Below, one piece after another: positions 1 through 9,162 of a DNA stretch of 64,000 nucleotides. Numbering within the stretch: position 1 is the stretch's first letter; the number at the start of each line of letters is the position of its first letter. The notes under the pieces are model-generated. The model had not been told where the DNA came from. It did no database searches and was given only the letters and a program-made list of their open reading frames with translations. Origin of the DNA: QHWT01 sp963755695 (lineage in GTDB: Bacteria; Acidobacteriota; Vicinamibacteria; Vicinamibacterales; 2-12-FULL-66-21); contig CAVWLB010000001.1 in NCBI GenBank assembly GCA_963755695.1, positions 620,001 through 684,000 on the forward strand, in the 5' to 3' direction. Both the position numbers and the translations under genes were made by a program.

Positions 1-554
1 CGCCAGGCGCCGTTCCCGTACACGTGCGCCGGCAGGATCGACGTGCCATACCAGCCAAGCGTGGGGATGAACGCGGCCCAGGGTGTGGTCAGCGTGATCA
101 CGACGGTCGATGCGTCCGGAGCGCGCACGCTCGCGAGGTGATGTCCCAGTTCGGCATTCGACGACTCGTCGATCCGCGCGAGCGTCGCGCGGACGTCCTC
201 GGCGGTCAGTGGCTGACCGTCGTGGAAGCGGATGCCGCGACGTATATAGAAGGTGTAGGTGCGGCCGTCCCCGGACTGCTCCCAGCGTTCCGCGACGTCC
301 GGCAGCACCCCGCCGTTGTCGGCGAGCGCGACCAGCTTGCTGAAAATGTTCTGACCGAGCAGCAGGGCGTACTCGTCCAGTGGCGCGACGTTGGGATTGA
401 GCGAGCGGGGCTCGCCTGGCAAGCTGAGCCGTAACACGCCGTCACCTCCCTTCATCTCGCGGACGGGGGCCGTTTGATCCGCACAGGCACTCATCAGGAG
501 CCAGCCCGTTAGGATCGTGCGCGCCAGTTTGAAAGGGAATTTCGACCGTTTCAC
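1..554 (-). CDS. ABC transporter substrate-binding lipoprotein, family 5 (partial)
   Basis: The reading frame runs off the left edge, so only about 184 N-terminal residues are seen. It begins at a GTG at 552-554 and has an N-terminal hydrophobic stretch ending in LLMSAC, a plausible lipobox. The mature part reads like the start of a DppA/OppA-type binding protein: GEPRSLNPN, then the typical LAERW-like segment (LPDVAERWEQS), GRTYTFYIRRGIRFHDG and LTAEDV. Such proteins capture peptides or similar solutes outside the membrane for an ABC importer. The transporter subunits, if linked, lie outside the window. No convincing ribosome binding site precedes the GTG, so the exact start is moderately sure; the family call is strong. 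Confidence 0.85.
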   Translation of the reverse strand, partial: MKRSKFPFKLARTILTGWLLMSACADQTAPVREMKGGDGVLRLSLPGEPRSLNPNVAPLDEYALLLGQNIFSKLVALADNGGVLPDVAERWEQSGDGRTYTFYIRRGIRFHDGQPLTAEDVRATLARIDESSNAELGHHLASVRAPDASTVVITLTTPWAAFIPTLGWYGTSILPAHVYGNGAW

Positions 555-639
555 CCGGCTGGGTTATATCACGCCCTCGACATCCGGTTGGTAAGGTCTT
601 CAGCAGGCACCGATTTCGATCCCCACCATTGAAGTTTGA

Positions 640-665
640 GAGCCCAGCACGCTTCGGCTGGGCTC
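640..665. other. 9-bp perfect inverted repeat in intergenic region
   Basis: The arms GAGCCCAGC (640-648) and GCTGGGCTC (657-665) flank an 8-nt loop. A small second dyad and a CTTTTT run follow at about 667-683. It lies in the 233-nt gap between two divergent genes (start at 554 on minus, start at 788 on plus), so it could be a leader hairpin or operator. I see no gene in this gap. Confidence 0.4.
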
Positions 666-787
666 CGAACTCGGCCTTTTTCAGGGTGATCGAGATCTAA
701 CCCGAGAGCTCGACCAAGGCTGTGGTACCCTTTGAGGGACTCAGCCGTTGGCTCAGCCATTCCCTGCGAAATGACCTGGGAGGTTTG

Positions 788-3043
788 ATGCAATCTGATT
801 GGCGGCCCCGCAGGGCCGTACCCAGATTCACCGCCTACGCCCTTTGTGTGCTCGCGGTCTCCGCGGCGACGTGGCTCGAGTTGCTCATCGCAGGCTCCTC
901 GGTCCGCGCCCTCTCACTGACCCCGTTTGGACTCTGCGTCGCGTTGAGCGTTTGGCTCGGCGGACTCGGACCAGGTCTTCTCGCGCTGATCCTCTCGACG
1001 ATCTCGATCGATTACTTCATCATCGGCCCGCACGCGCTGTTCGAGTTTCAAGCGCCGGCGAACGCGTTCGTGCTGACCGCGTACCTCGCCTCGTGGGTTG
1101 CCTTCATTGCCATCGCCGAGCGCGTCAGTCGCCGTCATGCCCTCGATCGCCAGTCGCTTCGTACCGCCGAAGATGCCGCGCTCCAATCGAGCCGGGTCGC
1201 GCAATTGACGACGGCGTTGTCCCGGGCGCGCACGCAATCGGCGGCGATCGAAGCCGCGCTGCAGGAGCCGCTCCATGCGCTGCGCGCCGACGCCGGCGCG
1301 CTGCTGATCGTCGGCCGTGACGGCCGCGGCCTCGAGACCGCCAGAGCGGTGGGCTATCCGAGCAGCGGGCGGCTCGCGCCATCGGCCGGTGCGCTCCGCG
1401 CTCGCAACCCGGCCTCCGATGCGGTGGGCCGTGGCGCCCCCGTCATCCTCGAGTCGGCGGCAGCGTACGGCGCGGAGTACCGTGTGTCGCCGAGCGGCGG
1501 CGGACCGTCTGCGCCCGGCGCGCTCATCGCCGTCCCCTTGCTCGTCGGGAGCCGCGTCGTGGCGGTCGTGCAACTTGAGTTCCGCGCCCCGCGGGTCTTC
1601 AGCAAGGACGACCGTGAGTACATCGACGTGCTCGGTCCGCGTGCCGCGCAGGCGCTCGATCGCACGCTCGAATACGAGTCGGCGCTCCAGGCGCGCGCCG
1701 ACGCCGAGGCCTTGCGCGAGCGGGCAGACCAGGAGCTTTCCGAACGTCAGAAGATCGAACGCGCGTTGCGCGCCAGCGAGACGCGCTATCGGACCCTGGC
1801 CGCGCGCACGAGCCGGCTGCACGGCCTGGCGGCGGCGTTGTCCGAGTCGGTGACCCTGCAGGCGGTCGCCCGCGCCGTCGTCCAGCACGGACGGAACGTG
1901 CTCGGCGCGGCGAGCGGAGATGTGCTGTTGCTTGCGGACGGCGGCTTCGCGGTGCTCTATTCGGATGTGCCGCGCGACTCAGCCTACACCGCGCGGATTC
2001 CGCTCGAGCCCGGACTGTGCGCAACCGACGTGGTCGAACGGCGCGAGCCGGTCTTCGTCGGGTCCTTCGACGAGTGGCAGGAACGCTACAGCCGCTCGGC
2101 CGCGATCGCCGCGGACGGCGGCTACGTCTCGTCGGCAACCCTGCCGCTCCTGGTCGACGGCGCACCGATCGGCGTGCTGGCCTTCCACTTCACCGCTCCG
2201 GTGAACTTCGATGATGAATATCGGGCGCTGCTGCGCTCGGTTGAACAGCATTGTTCTCAGGCGCTCGATCGGGCCCGGCTGTACGAAACGGCGCAGCAGG
2301 CGCGCGCCGACGCCGAAACAGCGAACCGGTTGAAGGACGAGTTCGTCTCGGTGGTGTCCCACGATCTCCGGACGCCGCTCAATGCCATCCTCGGCTGGAC
2401 GTCCATGCTGCAGGACGGCTCGATCGACCCGTCGATGTCGAAACGCGCGCTGCAGACGATTCACGACAACGCGACGCGTCAGCTGAGGCTGGTCGAAGAT
2501 CTTCTGGATCTCTCGAGGCTGCAATCGGGACGGATGGCGCTTAATATCGAGGATGTCGACTTGCGCGGGTTGTTGCGCGGGGTCATCGAATCGATCGTGC
2601 CGGTCGCGGCGGGCGGCAATCTGCAGCTGGACATCGAAACGATTCCCTCGCTCAAGCTGCGCGGTGATACGCGGCGCCTCGAGCAGGTCTTCTTCAACCT
2701 GCTGGGCAATGCCGTGAAATTCACGCCGGAGGGAGGGCGCGTGGCGCTCGGTGTCCGCGATCTCAATGGCGCAGTCGAGATTCGCGTCACCGATACCGGG
2801 GAAGGGATCGATCCAGAGTTCCTCCCGCATGTCTTCGACGCCTTCCGCCAGGCCGATGGGGACACGGCGCGCCGTCATGGCGGCGCTGGCCTCGGCCTGT
2901 CGATCGCTCGTGAGTTGATTGAAGCGCACAAGGGCTCCATCACGGCCGAGAGCTCCGGCGTCGGCCGCGGAGCATCGTTCATCGTGCGGCTGCCGACCGC
3001 CGGTCCGGGCCTGACCGCTGTCGCGGGCGCCACGATTCATTGA
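788..3043 (+). CDS. Membrane sensor histidine kinase (KdpD-type membrane domain, two GAF domains)
   Basis: About 751 residues. The start at ATG 788 is chosen because GGGAGG sits just upstream; the frame is open for 22 codons further. Residues about 15-110 hold four hydrophobic segments resembling the DUF4118 membrane domain of KdpD. Two GAF-like regions follow (about 150-300 and 345-510). The HisKA domain has the phospho-acceptor in VVSHDLRTPL (His about 525). The ATPase domain shows the N box LLGNAVKFTPEGG, the G1 box DTGEGI and the G2 box GGAGLGLSIA. It should sense a cytoplasmic ligand or redox signal and phosphorylate a response regulator, but no receiver-domain gene is nearby, so it is an orphan kinase. 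The family is certain; the stimulus is unknown. Confidence 0.93.
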   Translation: MQSDWRPRRAVPRFTAYALCVLAVSAATWLELLIAGSSVRALSLTPFGLCVALSVWLGGLGPGLLALILSTISIDYFIIGPHALFEFQAPANAFVLTAYLASWVAFIAIAERVSRRHALDRQSLRTAEDAALQSSRVAQLTTALSRARTQSAAIEAALQEPLHALRADAGALLIVGRDGRGLETARAVGYPSSGRLAPSAGALRARNPASDAVGRGAPVILESAAAYGAEYRVSPSGGGPSAPGALIAVPLLVGSRVVAVVQLEFRAPRVFSKDDREYIDVLGPRAAQALDRTLEYESALQARADAEALRERADQELSERQKIERALRASETRYRTLAARTSRLHGLAAALSESVTLQAVARAVVQHGRNVLGAASGDVLLLADGGFAVLYSDVPRDSAYTARIPLEPGLCATDVVERREPVFVGSFDEWQERYSRSAAIAADGGYVSSATLPLLVDGAPIGVLAFHFTAPVNFDDEYRALLRSVEQHCSQALDRARLYETAQQARADAETANRLKDEFVSVVSHDLRTPLNAILGWTSMLQDGSIDPSMSKRALQTIHDNATRQLRLVEDLLDLSRLQSGRMALNIEDVDLRGLLRGVIESIVPVAAGGNLQLDIETIPSLKLRGDTRRLEQVFFNLLGNAVKFTPEGGRVALGVRDLNGAVEIRVTDTGEGIDPEFLPHVFDAFRQADGDTARRHGGAGLGLSIARELIEAHKGSITAESSGVGRGASFIVRLPTAGPGLTAVAGATIH

Positions 3044-3112
3044 ACCCATAGCGCAGAGCGCGTCGCACCTTCGAAGCGCAGTGCGCTCGAGCGCTGTAGC
3101 AGGAGGCAATCG

Positions 3113-3832
3113 GTGCAATACGTGGCGTGGCTGGCAATGACAATGGTCTGCGTGGCTGGAGCCGCTTCCCAGGGGCAGCGGCGGCCGCAGACCGGACCGG
3201 TGACCTTTGCAATCTTCGTCACCGATCCCGCAGGCGCCCCGGTTGGGGGCGTCTCGGTATCGGTCGACGGGCCCGTCGAGCGGCAGGCGACGACCGAAGC
3301 CGGTCGCATTGCCCTCGAGAACCTGCCGGCAGGTACCTATCATTTCACCTTTCAGCGCGAGGGCTTCTACCTCTCGGAGAAGGATGTCACCGCACGAGGG
3401 CGCGCGCCGGTCGACGTCAAGGTCACCATGACGCCGCGACCGAAGCCGGTCCCCGCGCTGCAACCGCCACCGCCCGAACCCGAGCCGGCACCGACTGCCG
3501 AAGCGGTGCTGCTCGACCTGCCCTCCTTCATCGAGAAGAATTACGTGGGACGCGCCGCCGGAAAGACGCTGTCGATCGCGTGCAGCGCTGGCGGCACCTC
3601 GTCGCTGATTCAAATCAACCAGCCAATCGCCGAACACTCGCATCCCGACGCCGATGAGTTCATCTATGTGATTGCCGGCGACGGCACCGCGCACGTGGGC
3701 GGGCGCGACGATCGCTTGCACGCCGGATTTCTTCTCGTGGTCCCGCGACGGACCCCGCATTCCTTCAGCGTCAGCGGCCGGAGTCCGCTGGTCATGCTCT
3801 CGACCCGCGCCGGAGAGAAGTGCGGCGCCTGA
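3113..3832 (+). CDS. Secreted protein with carboxypeptidase-regulatory-like and cupin domains
   Basis: A 239-residue protein starting at GTG 3113, fixed by a perfect AGGAGG at 3101-3106 with 6-nt spacing. It has a signal peptide (about 1-20), then a beta-sandwich segment of the CarboxypepD_reg type (about 25-105; PAGAPVGGVSVSVDG, NLPAGTYHF), a proline/glutamate-rich linker, and a C-terminal cupin (about 145-235) with HSHPDADEFIYVIAGDG and the distal PRRTPHSF motif. The cupin histidines and glutamate suggest metal binding. It lies 69 nt behind the histidine kinase on the same strand and may share its transcript. The substrate is unknown. Confidence 0.82.
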   Translation: MQYVAWLAMTMVCVAGAASQGQRRPQTGPVTFAIFVTDPAGAPVGGVSVSVDGPVERQATTEAGRIALENLPAGTYHFTFQREGFYLSEKDVTARGRAPVDVKVTMTPRPKPVPALQPPPPEPEPAPTAEAVLLDLPSFIEKNYVGRAAGKTLSIACSAGGTSSLIQINQPIAEHSHPDADEFIYVIAGDGTAHVGGRDDRLHAGFLLVVPRRTPHSFSVSGRSPLVMLSTRAGEKCGA

Positions 3833-3866
3833 CATCGCGCGATGGTCGCGATTCAGGCGTGAGCGC

Positions 3867-4343
3867 TCACCGCTTGCTTTCGAGATCCAGCTCGTTCAAT
3901 GGTACGTCCCAGTGCGCGTCGAGGATCTCGAAGCGGCGCTGTTCTTCTTTCTGAAACTTCTCCTGGTCGGGGTACAGCCGCCGGATGATCTCCGCATCTT
4001 CCGAAGGTCCGGTCATGGCCGCGATGTCTCGATAGGTGATCGCGACGGCGAAGGTCCAGTCCGCGCGTCCGTCGCCGTGATAGGTCGGCACATACGTGCG
4101 GACGTCCTTGAGGCGACCGCTCTTCATCTGTTCCTTCAGGATCGGAAGGTGATTTCTCGCAAACAGCGAGACGAACTCGTCCTGGAAGCCCCACTTCACC
4201 CGATAGAGGTACCAGACGGTGCGCTCGGTCCGCGTGGACGCCTGCTGCGCGGGCGCCTGCGCGCCGAGTCGTACCGCACCCGGCGTCACGAACGCGCCGA
4301 CCGAGCCGAGCGCGATCACCAACATGATCAGCGGCTTCTGCAT
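3867..4343 (-). CDS. Secreted hypothetical protein, possible dimeric alpha-beta barrel
   Basis: 158 residues with an N-terminal signal peptide (MQKPLIMLVIALGS onward). The rest is polar and rich in aromatic and charged residues (WYLYRVKWGFQDEF, RADWTFAVAITYRDI). The pattern of a receptive strand with Lys/Trp, a helix of about 20 residues and a second strand resembles ferredoxin-like alpha-beta barrels of the EthD/Dabb type, but no diagnostic motif is present. It is the last gene of a minus-strand run, 27 nt after the permease gene. Function unknown. Confidence 0.7.
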   Translation of the reverse strand: MQKPLIMLVIALGSVGAFVTPGAVRLGAQAPAQQASTRTERTVWYLYRVKWGFQDEFVSLFARNHLPILKEQMKSGRLKDVRTYVPTYHGDGRADWTFAVAITYRDIAAMTGPSEDAEIIRRLYPDQEKFQKEEQRRFEILDAHWDVPLNELDLESKR

Positions 4344-4370
4344 TGTGGACTCCTGCGATCCGCCGGGTCT

Positions 4371-5873
4371 TCAGACCCGACGCTGTGCTCTTGTGAAAAT
4401 GGCGAACCCCACGGCGTTGGCCAACAGGATCACCAGCGAGATCTTCCCCGCGAACGTGAGCCAGCTCGTAACCTGCACGATTGGCAGAATCGAGAGCACC
4501 ACGAACAGCAGCGTGGTCAGGAACCCTGAGACGGCGCAGGCCTTCAGCCAGAGCGGCGCCGGCACACCGGCAAGTGGAATCGCGAACATCACGAGGTAGG
4601 TGACCGCATAGAAGATCCCCGAGGCGTTCCACAGGAGTTGAAACGCCTCCTGCTTGCCGACACCGATGAGCCCGGCGATGCTGAACGCGAGCGTCACCGC
4701 ACCGACGAAGACGATGGAATTCACCGGCGTTTGATAGCGATCGTGCAGGCGCGTGAACCAGGTCGGCAGCAATCCGTCCCAGCCGGCGACCATCGGCAGG
4801 CGGGTGTTGCCAGCGAACATCACACTCGCCTGGGCGATGCGGATGCACAGCAGCACGAGAATCGTGACCGGCGCCACTGCCGCAGCCGGGCCGAGTGGTT
4901 TGAAGCCCGCGCTCAATACCTGTGGGATCGGTGCAATCAAGTCAATCTGCTCGAGTGGCACCAGGGCGAGCACGGAGCTCGTGCCCAGAATGAACATGAT
5001 GCCGATGACTGGCGCCGCCAGCGCGACCGATCGCGCGATGGTGCGGGCCGGATTGCGGCATTCCCCCGCGTGAATCGCCACGTACTCGAAGCCGCCAAGC
5101 GCACCAAAGCCCATCTTCGCGGCGATGTTGAGGCTCAGGAGCGACATGACCGGCATCGCCGTCGCGAGCGGATTGAACGCTGGCAGCGTTCCATGCGCGA
5201 CATTCAGCCAGGGGAGCGCCAGCAGCATCGCGAAGGTGGCCAGCATCAGCACGCCACCGGCCTTGTGCAGCCACTTGCCGACGCTCAAACCTCTGACCGT
5301 GACCAGCACCAGCGCGGCAACGATCACCATGTTGATCACGGTCACGAACCACTTGTTCGCGGTCAGCCATTCGCCTTCGGAACCGAGGATGTAGCGGAAG
5401 TACTGCGTGACCTGCAGGCCGGTCTCCGAGGTGTTCAGAATGGCAAACAACCAGAGGTTCCACGCGACCATGAATCCGGTCAGCTCGTTGAATCCAAGCT
5501 TGGCCCACTGGTAGAGGCCGCCTTCGAGCGGCATGGTGTGATTCAGATGGATGACGACGGCGGCAGAAGGAAGATAGAAGAACGCAATCGCCGCCAGCCA
5601 GAGGACGACGTGTGCGGGCCCCTGCTTTGCGGCAACGCCAACCCAGGGCAGACCGACGATGAACAGGACCTGCGTCAGCGTGAGATCGACGAGGCCGAGA
5701 TCCTTGCGCAGAGCCGCGCTACGGTCCTCGATCGAAGCAGTCGCCGGCCGGGTTTCGCGGACGATGTCCAAGCGCGACCGAGCATACACCGACGGGCCGC
5801 TTTCGCGGCCGCGACCAGGGCGACCGGGCAGTCGCCAGCCTGCCGCGTATGTGGCCACCACGCAGCCGGGCAC
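4371..5873 (-). CDS. Amino acid permease, APC superfamily
   Basis: About 500 residues with roughly 12 hydrophobic segments. The core begins DLGLVDLTLTQVLFIVG and includes an APC-type segment with MPLEGGLYQWAK in TM2-TM3. It should be a cytoplasmic-membrane amino acid or polyamine transporter. The start is uncertain: GTG 5873, GTG 5789 and a TTG further in are all possible and none has a good ribosome binding site. The first 50 residues are low-complexity Arg/Gly/Pro, so the real start may be nearer 5789. With the longest start it follows the upstream stop codon (5878) almost directly, which supports co-transcription with the glucosidase. Confidence 0.88.
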   Translation of the reverse strand: MPGCVVATYAAGWRLPGRPGRGRESGPSVYARSRLDIVRETRPATASIEDRSAALRKDLGLVDLTLTQVLFIVGLPWVGVAAKQGPAHVVLWLAAIAFFYLPSAAVVIHLNHTMPLEGGLYQWAKLGFNELTGFMVAWNLWLFAILNTSETGLQVTQYFRYILGSEGEWLTANKWFVTVINMVIVAALVLVTVRGLSVGKWLHKAGGVLMLATFAMLLALPWLNVAHGTLPAFNPLATAMPVMSLLSLNIAAKMGFGALGGFEYVAIHAGECRNPARTIARSVALAAPVIGIMFILGTSSVLALVPLEQIDLIAPIPQVLSAGFKPLGPAAAVAPVTILVLLCIRIAQASVMFAGNTRLPMVAGWDGLLPTWFTRLHDRYQTPVNSIVFVGAVTLAFSIAGLIGVGKQEAFQLLWNASGIFYAVTYLVMFAIPLAGVPAPLWLKACAVSGFLTTLLFVVLSILPIVQVTSWLTFAGKISLVILLANAVGFAIFTRAQRRV

Positions 5874-5877
5874 GCAG

Positions 5878-8073
5878 CTACTTGATTGCGAAGATTTCGA
5901 GGTCGCCTTCTCGCTGGACGACGTTGACCCCGACGTCGTTCGCGTGACGCTCGAGCGCGAGATCGACTCTGGCGTCGCCGACCGCGAGATTCGACAGGAC
6001 CAGACGCTCGATGCTCAGTGGCAAGGATGCGCGCGTGAAGGTGATGCGTCGATGCACGGCATCGATCTCCATGCCGATTGCCGCCTGAAGCAACATGTAG
6101 ACGGCGCCGGCCGCCCACGCCTGCGGCGCGCACGCGACCGGATACAGGGTCGGCCGTTCTTCGGAGCGGCGGTGAAACCCACACAGCAATTCCGGCAGCC
6201 GGTGCAGGTCCATCGCCTGGCTGAGGTCGAGCATCGCATCCAGCAGGCGCGTGGCGGCAGCGGTGAAGCCGTAGCGCGCGAGCCCGGCGGCCGCGATGGC
6301 GTTGTCGTGCGGCCAGATCGATCCGTTGTGGTACGACATCGGGTTGTACCGCGCCTCGCCCGACGACACCGTCCGCAGACCCCACCCGGCAAACGACGCA
6401 TCGTCCATGAGCGTCGCCGCCATCCGGCGTGCGCGATCCTGCGAGTCGACTATGCCGGTGAAGAGACAGTGCGCGGGATTGGACGATCGCACGCGGCACG
6501 GCCGCTTGTCGCCGTCGAGCGCGAGCGCGTATGTATCGAGGTCTTCACACCAGAAGGCATTCTCGAAGCGCTCCCGGAGGTGGTCGGCCCGCGCGTGCCA
6601 GTCGCTCGCGGCAGTGTCGTTCCGCGATTCGGCGAGCTCCGCTGCGCCGCGCCAGGCGGCATAGGCGTAGCCCTGCACCTCGCAGAGGGCAATCGGCGCC
6701 TGCGCGAGACGGCCGTCCGCATGAAACACCGAGTCGGCCGAGTCCTTCCACCCCTGTTGCACCAGACCGTTGGCGCTGTGGCGGGCATATTCGAGGAAGC
6801 CGTCGCGGTCGGAGTCGCCGTCCCGCTCCATCCAGGTCAGCGCGGCGAGCAGATGTGGCCAGAGACGATCGATGAAGGGGCGATCGCCCGTCCGACGATA
6901 GTAGGCCGCGGCAAGGGCGATGAACAGCGGCGTCGAATCGATGCTTCCGTAATAGCGTCCGAAGGGCACCTCCCCGAGCGCCGGCATTTCTCCCTGACGC
7001 ATCTCGTGGAGAATCTTTCCCGGCTCGGCGTCCTGCGCGTCGGAGCGGATCGTCGCCTGGGTGGTGGCCAGGAACGACAATACCCCGCGCGCGATCGCCG
7101 GATTCACCCACAGCAGCTCGAACGCGGTGATCAGACCGTCGCGGCCGAACGGCGTGCTGAACCACGGAATGCCGGCATAGGGGTACAACCCGTGCGGCGT
7201 TTCCGTGATCATCATCTCGAGGTCCGCCGCCGATCGTTTCAGCCATCGATTCAGCGACTCGTTGGACGATCTTGCGATGGCGGCGCGATCGGTCCGCTCG
7301 CTGAAGCGCCTGCGAGCGAGCTCAAGGGTCCTGCCGAAATCGGGGACCTCGGCAAGGGCTTCGTTGTCCTCGCAGGTCACCGCGATCTGGATTTCGAGCA
7401 GCGCGCGCGGGTCGAGCCTGAACCGGAACATCGCGCGCCCGGGGTCAATCGCGTCGGGTGTCCGGCTCCAGTGAAGGCGGGTCCGCCGTTCGACGTTGTC
7501 GAGCCCGACGTATCCCAGGACATAGTCCTCGCCCCGCCGATCGGGCAGGCGCGAACCTCGCCGCACCCGCCGCGTGCCCCGCACCTCGAAGACATCTGCG
7601 AAGTCGGCGTCGAACCGGACCAGCAGCGACATCTCGATCGCTTGCGTGCTGTGATTGCAGAGGCGGATCACGTCGATGCTGTTCCCGTCGCCGAGGATTC
7701 GGGAGCGAAAAATGTGGACCTCGCCGTGAGGGAGAACCAGGCGGTTGTCCCGGCGGACATCGACGTTGGTCAGGTCGCCGACGAACACGATGTTGTCATC
7801 GCTGACCGTCGAGCTGAGAAGGAGCGGACGGCGACCCGCGAGCAGCACCTCGAACGTCGACAGGAACCGGGTGCCGTGATGATAGAGCCCGTGCTCGCCT
7901 CCCTCGGCCGCAACCACGTCGCCGTGCTGATCGAACACCGCGAAGGTGTCGCCGTGCTTCAACACCCGCGGCGGGCTGATCGTGCGCTGGGTGTCGGCGG
8001 CAATCGTAAACTCGTCTTCGAGCTGCAGGATTTCTTGCATCGGACCGCTCAGAGCGCGACTGTCTTCGCGCAT
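5878..8073 (-). CDS. Amylo-alpha-1,6-glucosidase / glycogen debranching-type protein
   Basis: About 731 residues from ATG 8073 (a TTG two codons upstream is also possible). The N-terminal third is a beta-rich domain of the GDE_N_bis type (FDQHGDVVAAEGGEHGLYHHGTRF). The rest is an (alpha/alpha)6 glucosidase domain with YPYAGIPWFSTPFGRDGL, the acidic RDGDSDRDGFLEY region and NPMSYHNGSIWPHDNAI. Such proteins trim alpha-1,6 branches or remodel stored glucans in the cytoplasm. The gene starts 15 nt after the glycosyltransferase stop, so the two are very likely translated from one message and act on the same carbohydrate. Exact substrate unproven. Confidence 0.92.
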   Translation of the reverse strand: MREDSRALSGPMQEILQLEDEFTIAADTQRTISPPRVLKHGDTFAVFDQHGDVVAAEGGEHGLYHHGTRFLSTFEVLLAGRRPLLLSSTVSDDNIVFVGDLTNVDVRRDNRLVLPHGEVHIFRSRILGDGNSIDVIRLCNHSTQAIEMSLLVRFDADFADVFEVRGTRRVRRGSRLPDRRGEDYVLGYVGLDNVERRTRLHWSRTPDAIDPGRAMFRFRLDPRALLEIQIAVTCEDNEALAEVPDFGRTLELARRRFSERTDRAAIARSSNESLNRWLKRSAADLEMMITETPHGLYPYAGIPWFSTPFGRDGLITAFELLWVNPAIARGVLSFLATTQATIRSDAQDAEPGKILHEMRQGEMPALGEVPFGRYYGSIDSTPLFIALAAAYYRRTGDRPFIDRLWPHLLAALTWMERDGDSDRDGFLEYARHSANGLVQQGWKDSADSVFHADGRLAQAPIALCEVQGYAYAAWRGAAELAESRNDTAASDWHARADHLRERFENAFWCEDLDTYALALDGDKRPCRVRSSNPAHCLFTGIVDSQDRARRMAATLMDDASFAGWGLRTVSSGEARYNPMSYHNGSIWPHDNAIAAAGLARYGFTAAATRLLDAMLDLSQAMDLHRLPELLCGFHRRSEERPTLYPVACAPQAWAAGAVYMLLQAAIGMEIDAVHRRITFTRASLPLSIERLVLSNLAVGDARVDLALERHANDVGVNVVQREGDLEIFAIK

Positions 8074-8088
8074 GCTCAAGTGCGGCGG

Positions 8089-9147
8089 CTACCGCACGTC
8101 CTCGAGTGCGGCGGTCGCCGCACGTTCTTCAATCGCGCGAGCGTAGGTGGCGACGTGTTGTTCGGCCATGCGGCGGGACGTGAAATGTCGTTCGAACGTG
8201 TAGCGGCAGGCGCGCCGGTCGATCGTAGCCACCCGGCTGGTCGCCTCGATGGCTTCTTCGACGGTGTCGACGATGAAGCCGGTGACCCCGGGTTCGATGA
8301 CTTCATCTACCGAGCCGCCGCGAAACGCGACGATCGGGGTACCACAGGCCATCGCTTCGATCATGACGAGTCCGAAGGGTTCCGGCCAGTCGATGGGGAA
8401 GAGCAGTGCCCGGGCTCCGCCGAGGAACTGGTTCTTGTCTGCTTCTCCAATCTCGCCGATGTAGTCGACCAGCGGGTGGTCGAGCAGCGGCCGGATTTCC
8501 CGTGCGAAATACTCGGCGTCGGCGCGATCGACCTTGGCCGCGATCTTCAGCGGCCAGCCGAGCGCGGTGGCAATGGCAATGGCGCGGTCGACGCGTTTCT
8601 CGGGCGAGATCCGCCCGAGGAACGCCAGATAGGAATTGGGCCCCGGATGAAACCGCAGCGACCTTTCGGGAAGCCCGTGGGGTATGGTGGCAATCCAGCG
8701 TGCGTTCGGAAGCGGCGTCCGCTGGGCGTCGGAAATCGAGATGACCGGCATGTCCGAGTACTCAGCGTAGAGCGGTACGAGCTCCGGCAGATCCAGCCGG
8801 CCGTGCAGTGTCGTGACCTGCGCGACGGCCAGCCGTCGCATGAGAGGAAAGTGGATGAAGCCGATGTGAAAATGAATGATGTCGAAGAGCTCTGCATGTG
8901 CGGCGACCATTTCGGTCATCAACACGTGCCAGGCAAGATGGTCCCGGCAGTCAGGGTCCAGACGCAGGGCCCGCGGAGACATCGGCACGAGCGTGGCGCT
9001 GGTGCGAGAATCACCGCTTGCGAAGAGCGTGACGTCGTGCCCCTGCGCGACGAGCTCGTCGGTCAGGTAGGCGACGACACGCTCCGTGCCGCCATATAGA
9101 GCGGGCGGCACGCTTTCGAAGAGTGGTGCAACTTCGGCGATCCGCAT
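8089..9147 (-). CDS. Glycosyltransferase family 4 protein
   Basis: 352 residues, a GT-B fold enzyme. The N-terminal Rossmann half starts MRIAEVAPLFESVPPALYGGTERVV, typical of GT4 enzymes acting on nucleotide sugars. The C-terminal half has FLGRISPEKRVD and the E-x7-E region PEPFGLVMIEAMACGTPIV (donor binding), followed by GGSVDEVIEPGVTGF. It should transfer a sugar from a UDP-, ADP- or GDP-sugar onto an acceptor. It begins 15 nt after the stop of the secreted-protein gene and sits directly before the debranching-type glucosidase, so a role in glucan or glycoside metabolism is a fair inference. Confidence 0.92.
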   Translation of the reverse strand: MRIAEVAPLFESVPPALYGGTERVVAYLTDELVAQGHDVTLFASGDSRTSATLVPMSPRALRLDPDCRDHLAWHVLMTEMVAAHAELFDIIHFHIGFIHFPLMRRLAVAQVTTLHGRLDLPELVPLYAEYSDMPVISISDAQRTPLPNARWIATIPHGLPERSLRFHPGPNSYLAFLGRISPEKRVDRAIAIATALGWPLKIAAKVDRADAEYFAREIRPLLDHPLVDYIGEIGEADKNQFLGGARALLFPIDWPEPFGLVMIEAMACGTPIVAFRGGSVDEVIEPGVTGFIVDTVEEAIEATSRVATIDRRACRYTFERHFTSRRMAEQHVATYARAIEERAATAALEDVR

Positions 9148-9162
9148 GTCCGGGGTCGCGAC

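Noticed and set aside
569..793. 74-codon open frame on the minus strand upstream of the histidine kinase
   Set aside because: No family signature; covers the hairpin region and the kinase start, and has no ribosome binding site.
1979..3835. 618-codon open frame on the minus strand
   Set aside because: Lies opposite the histidine kinase and cupin genes, with no motif of its own.
5659..9099. 1146-codon open frame on the plus strand
   Set aside because: It is antisense to the permease, glucosidase and glycosyltransferase genes, has no family features and is rich in Arg/His/Gln as expected for GC-driven shadow frames.
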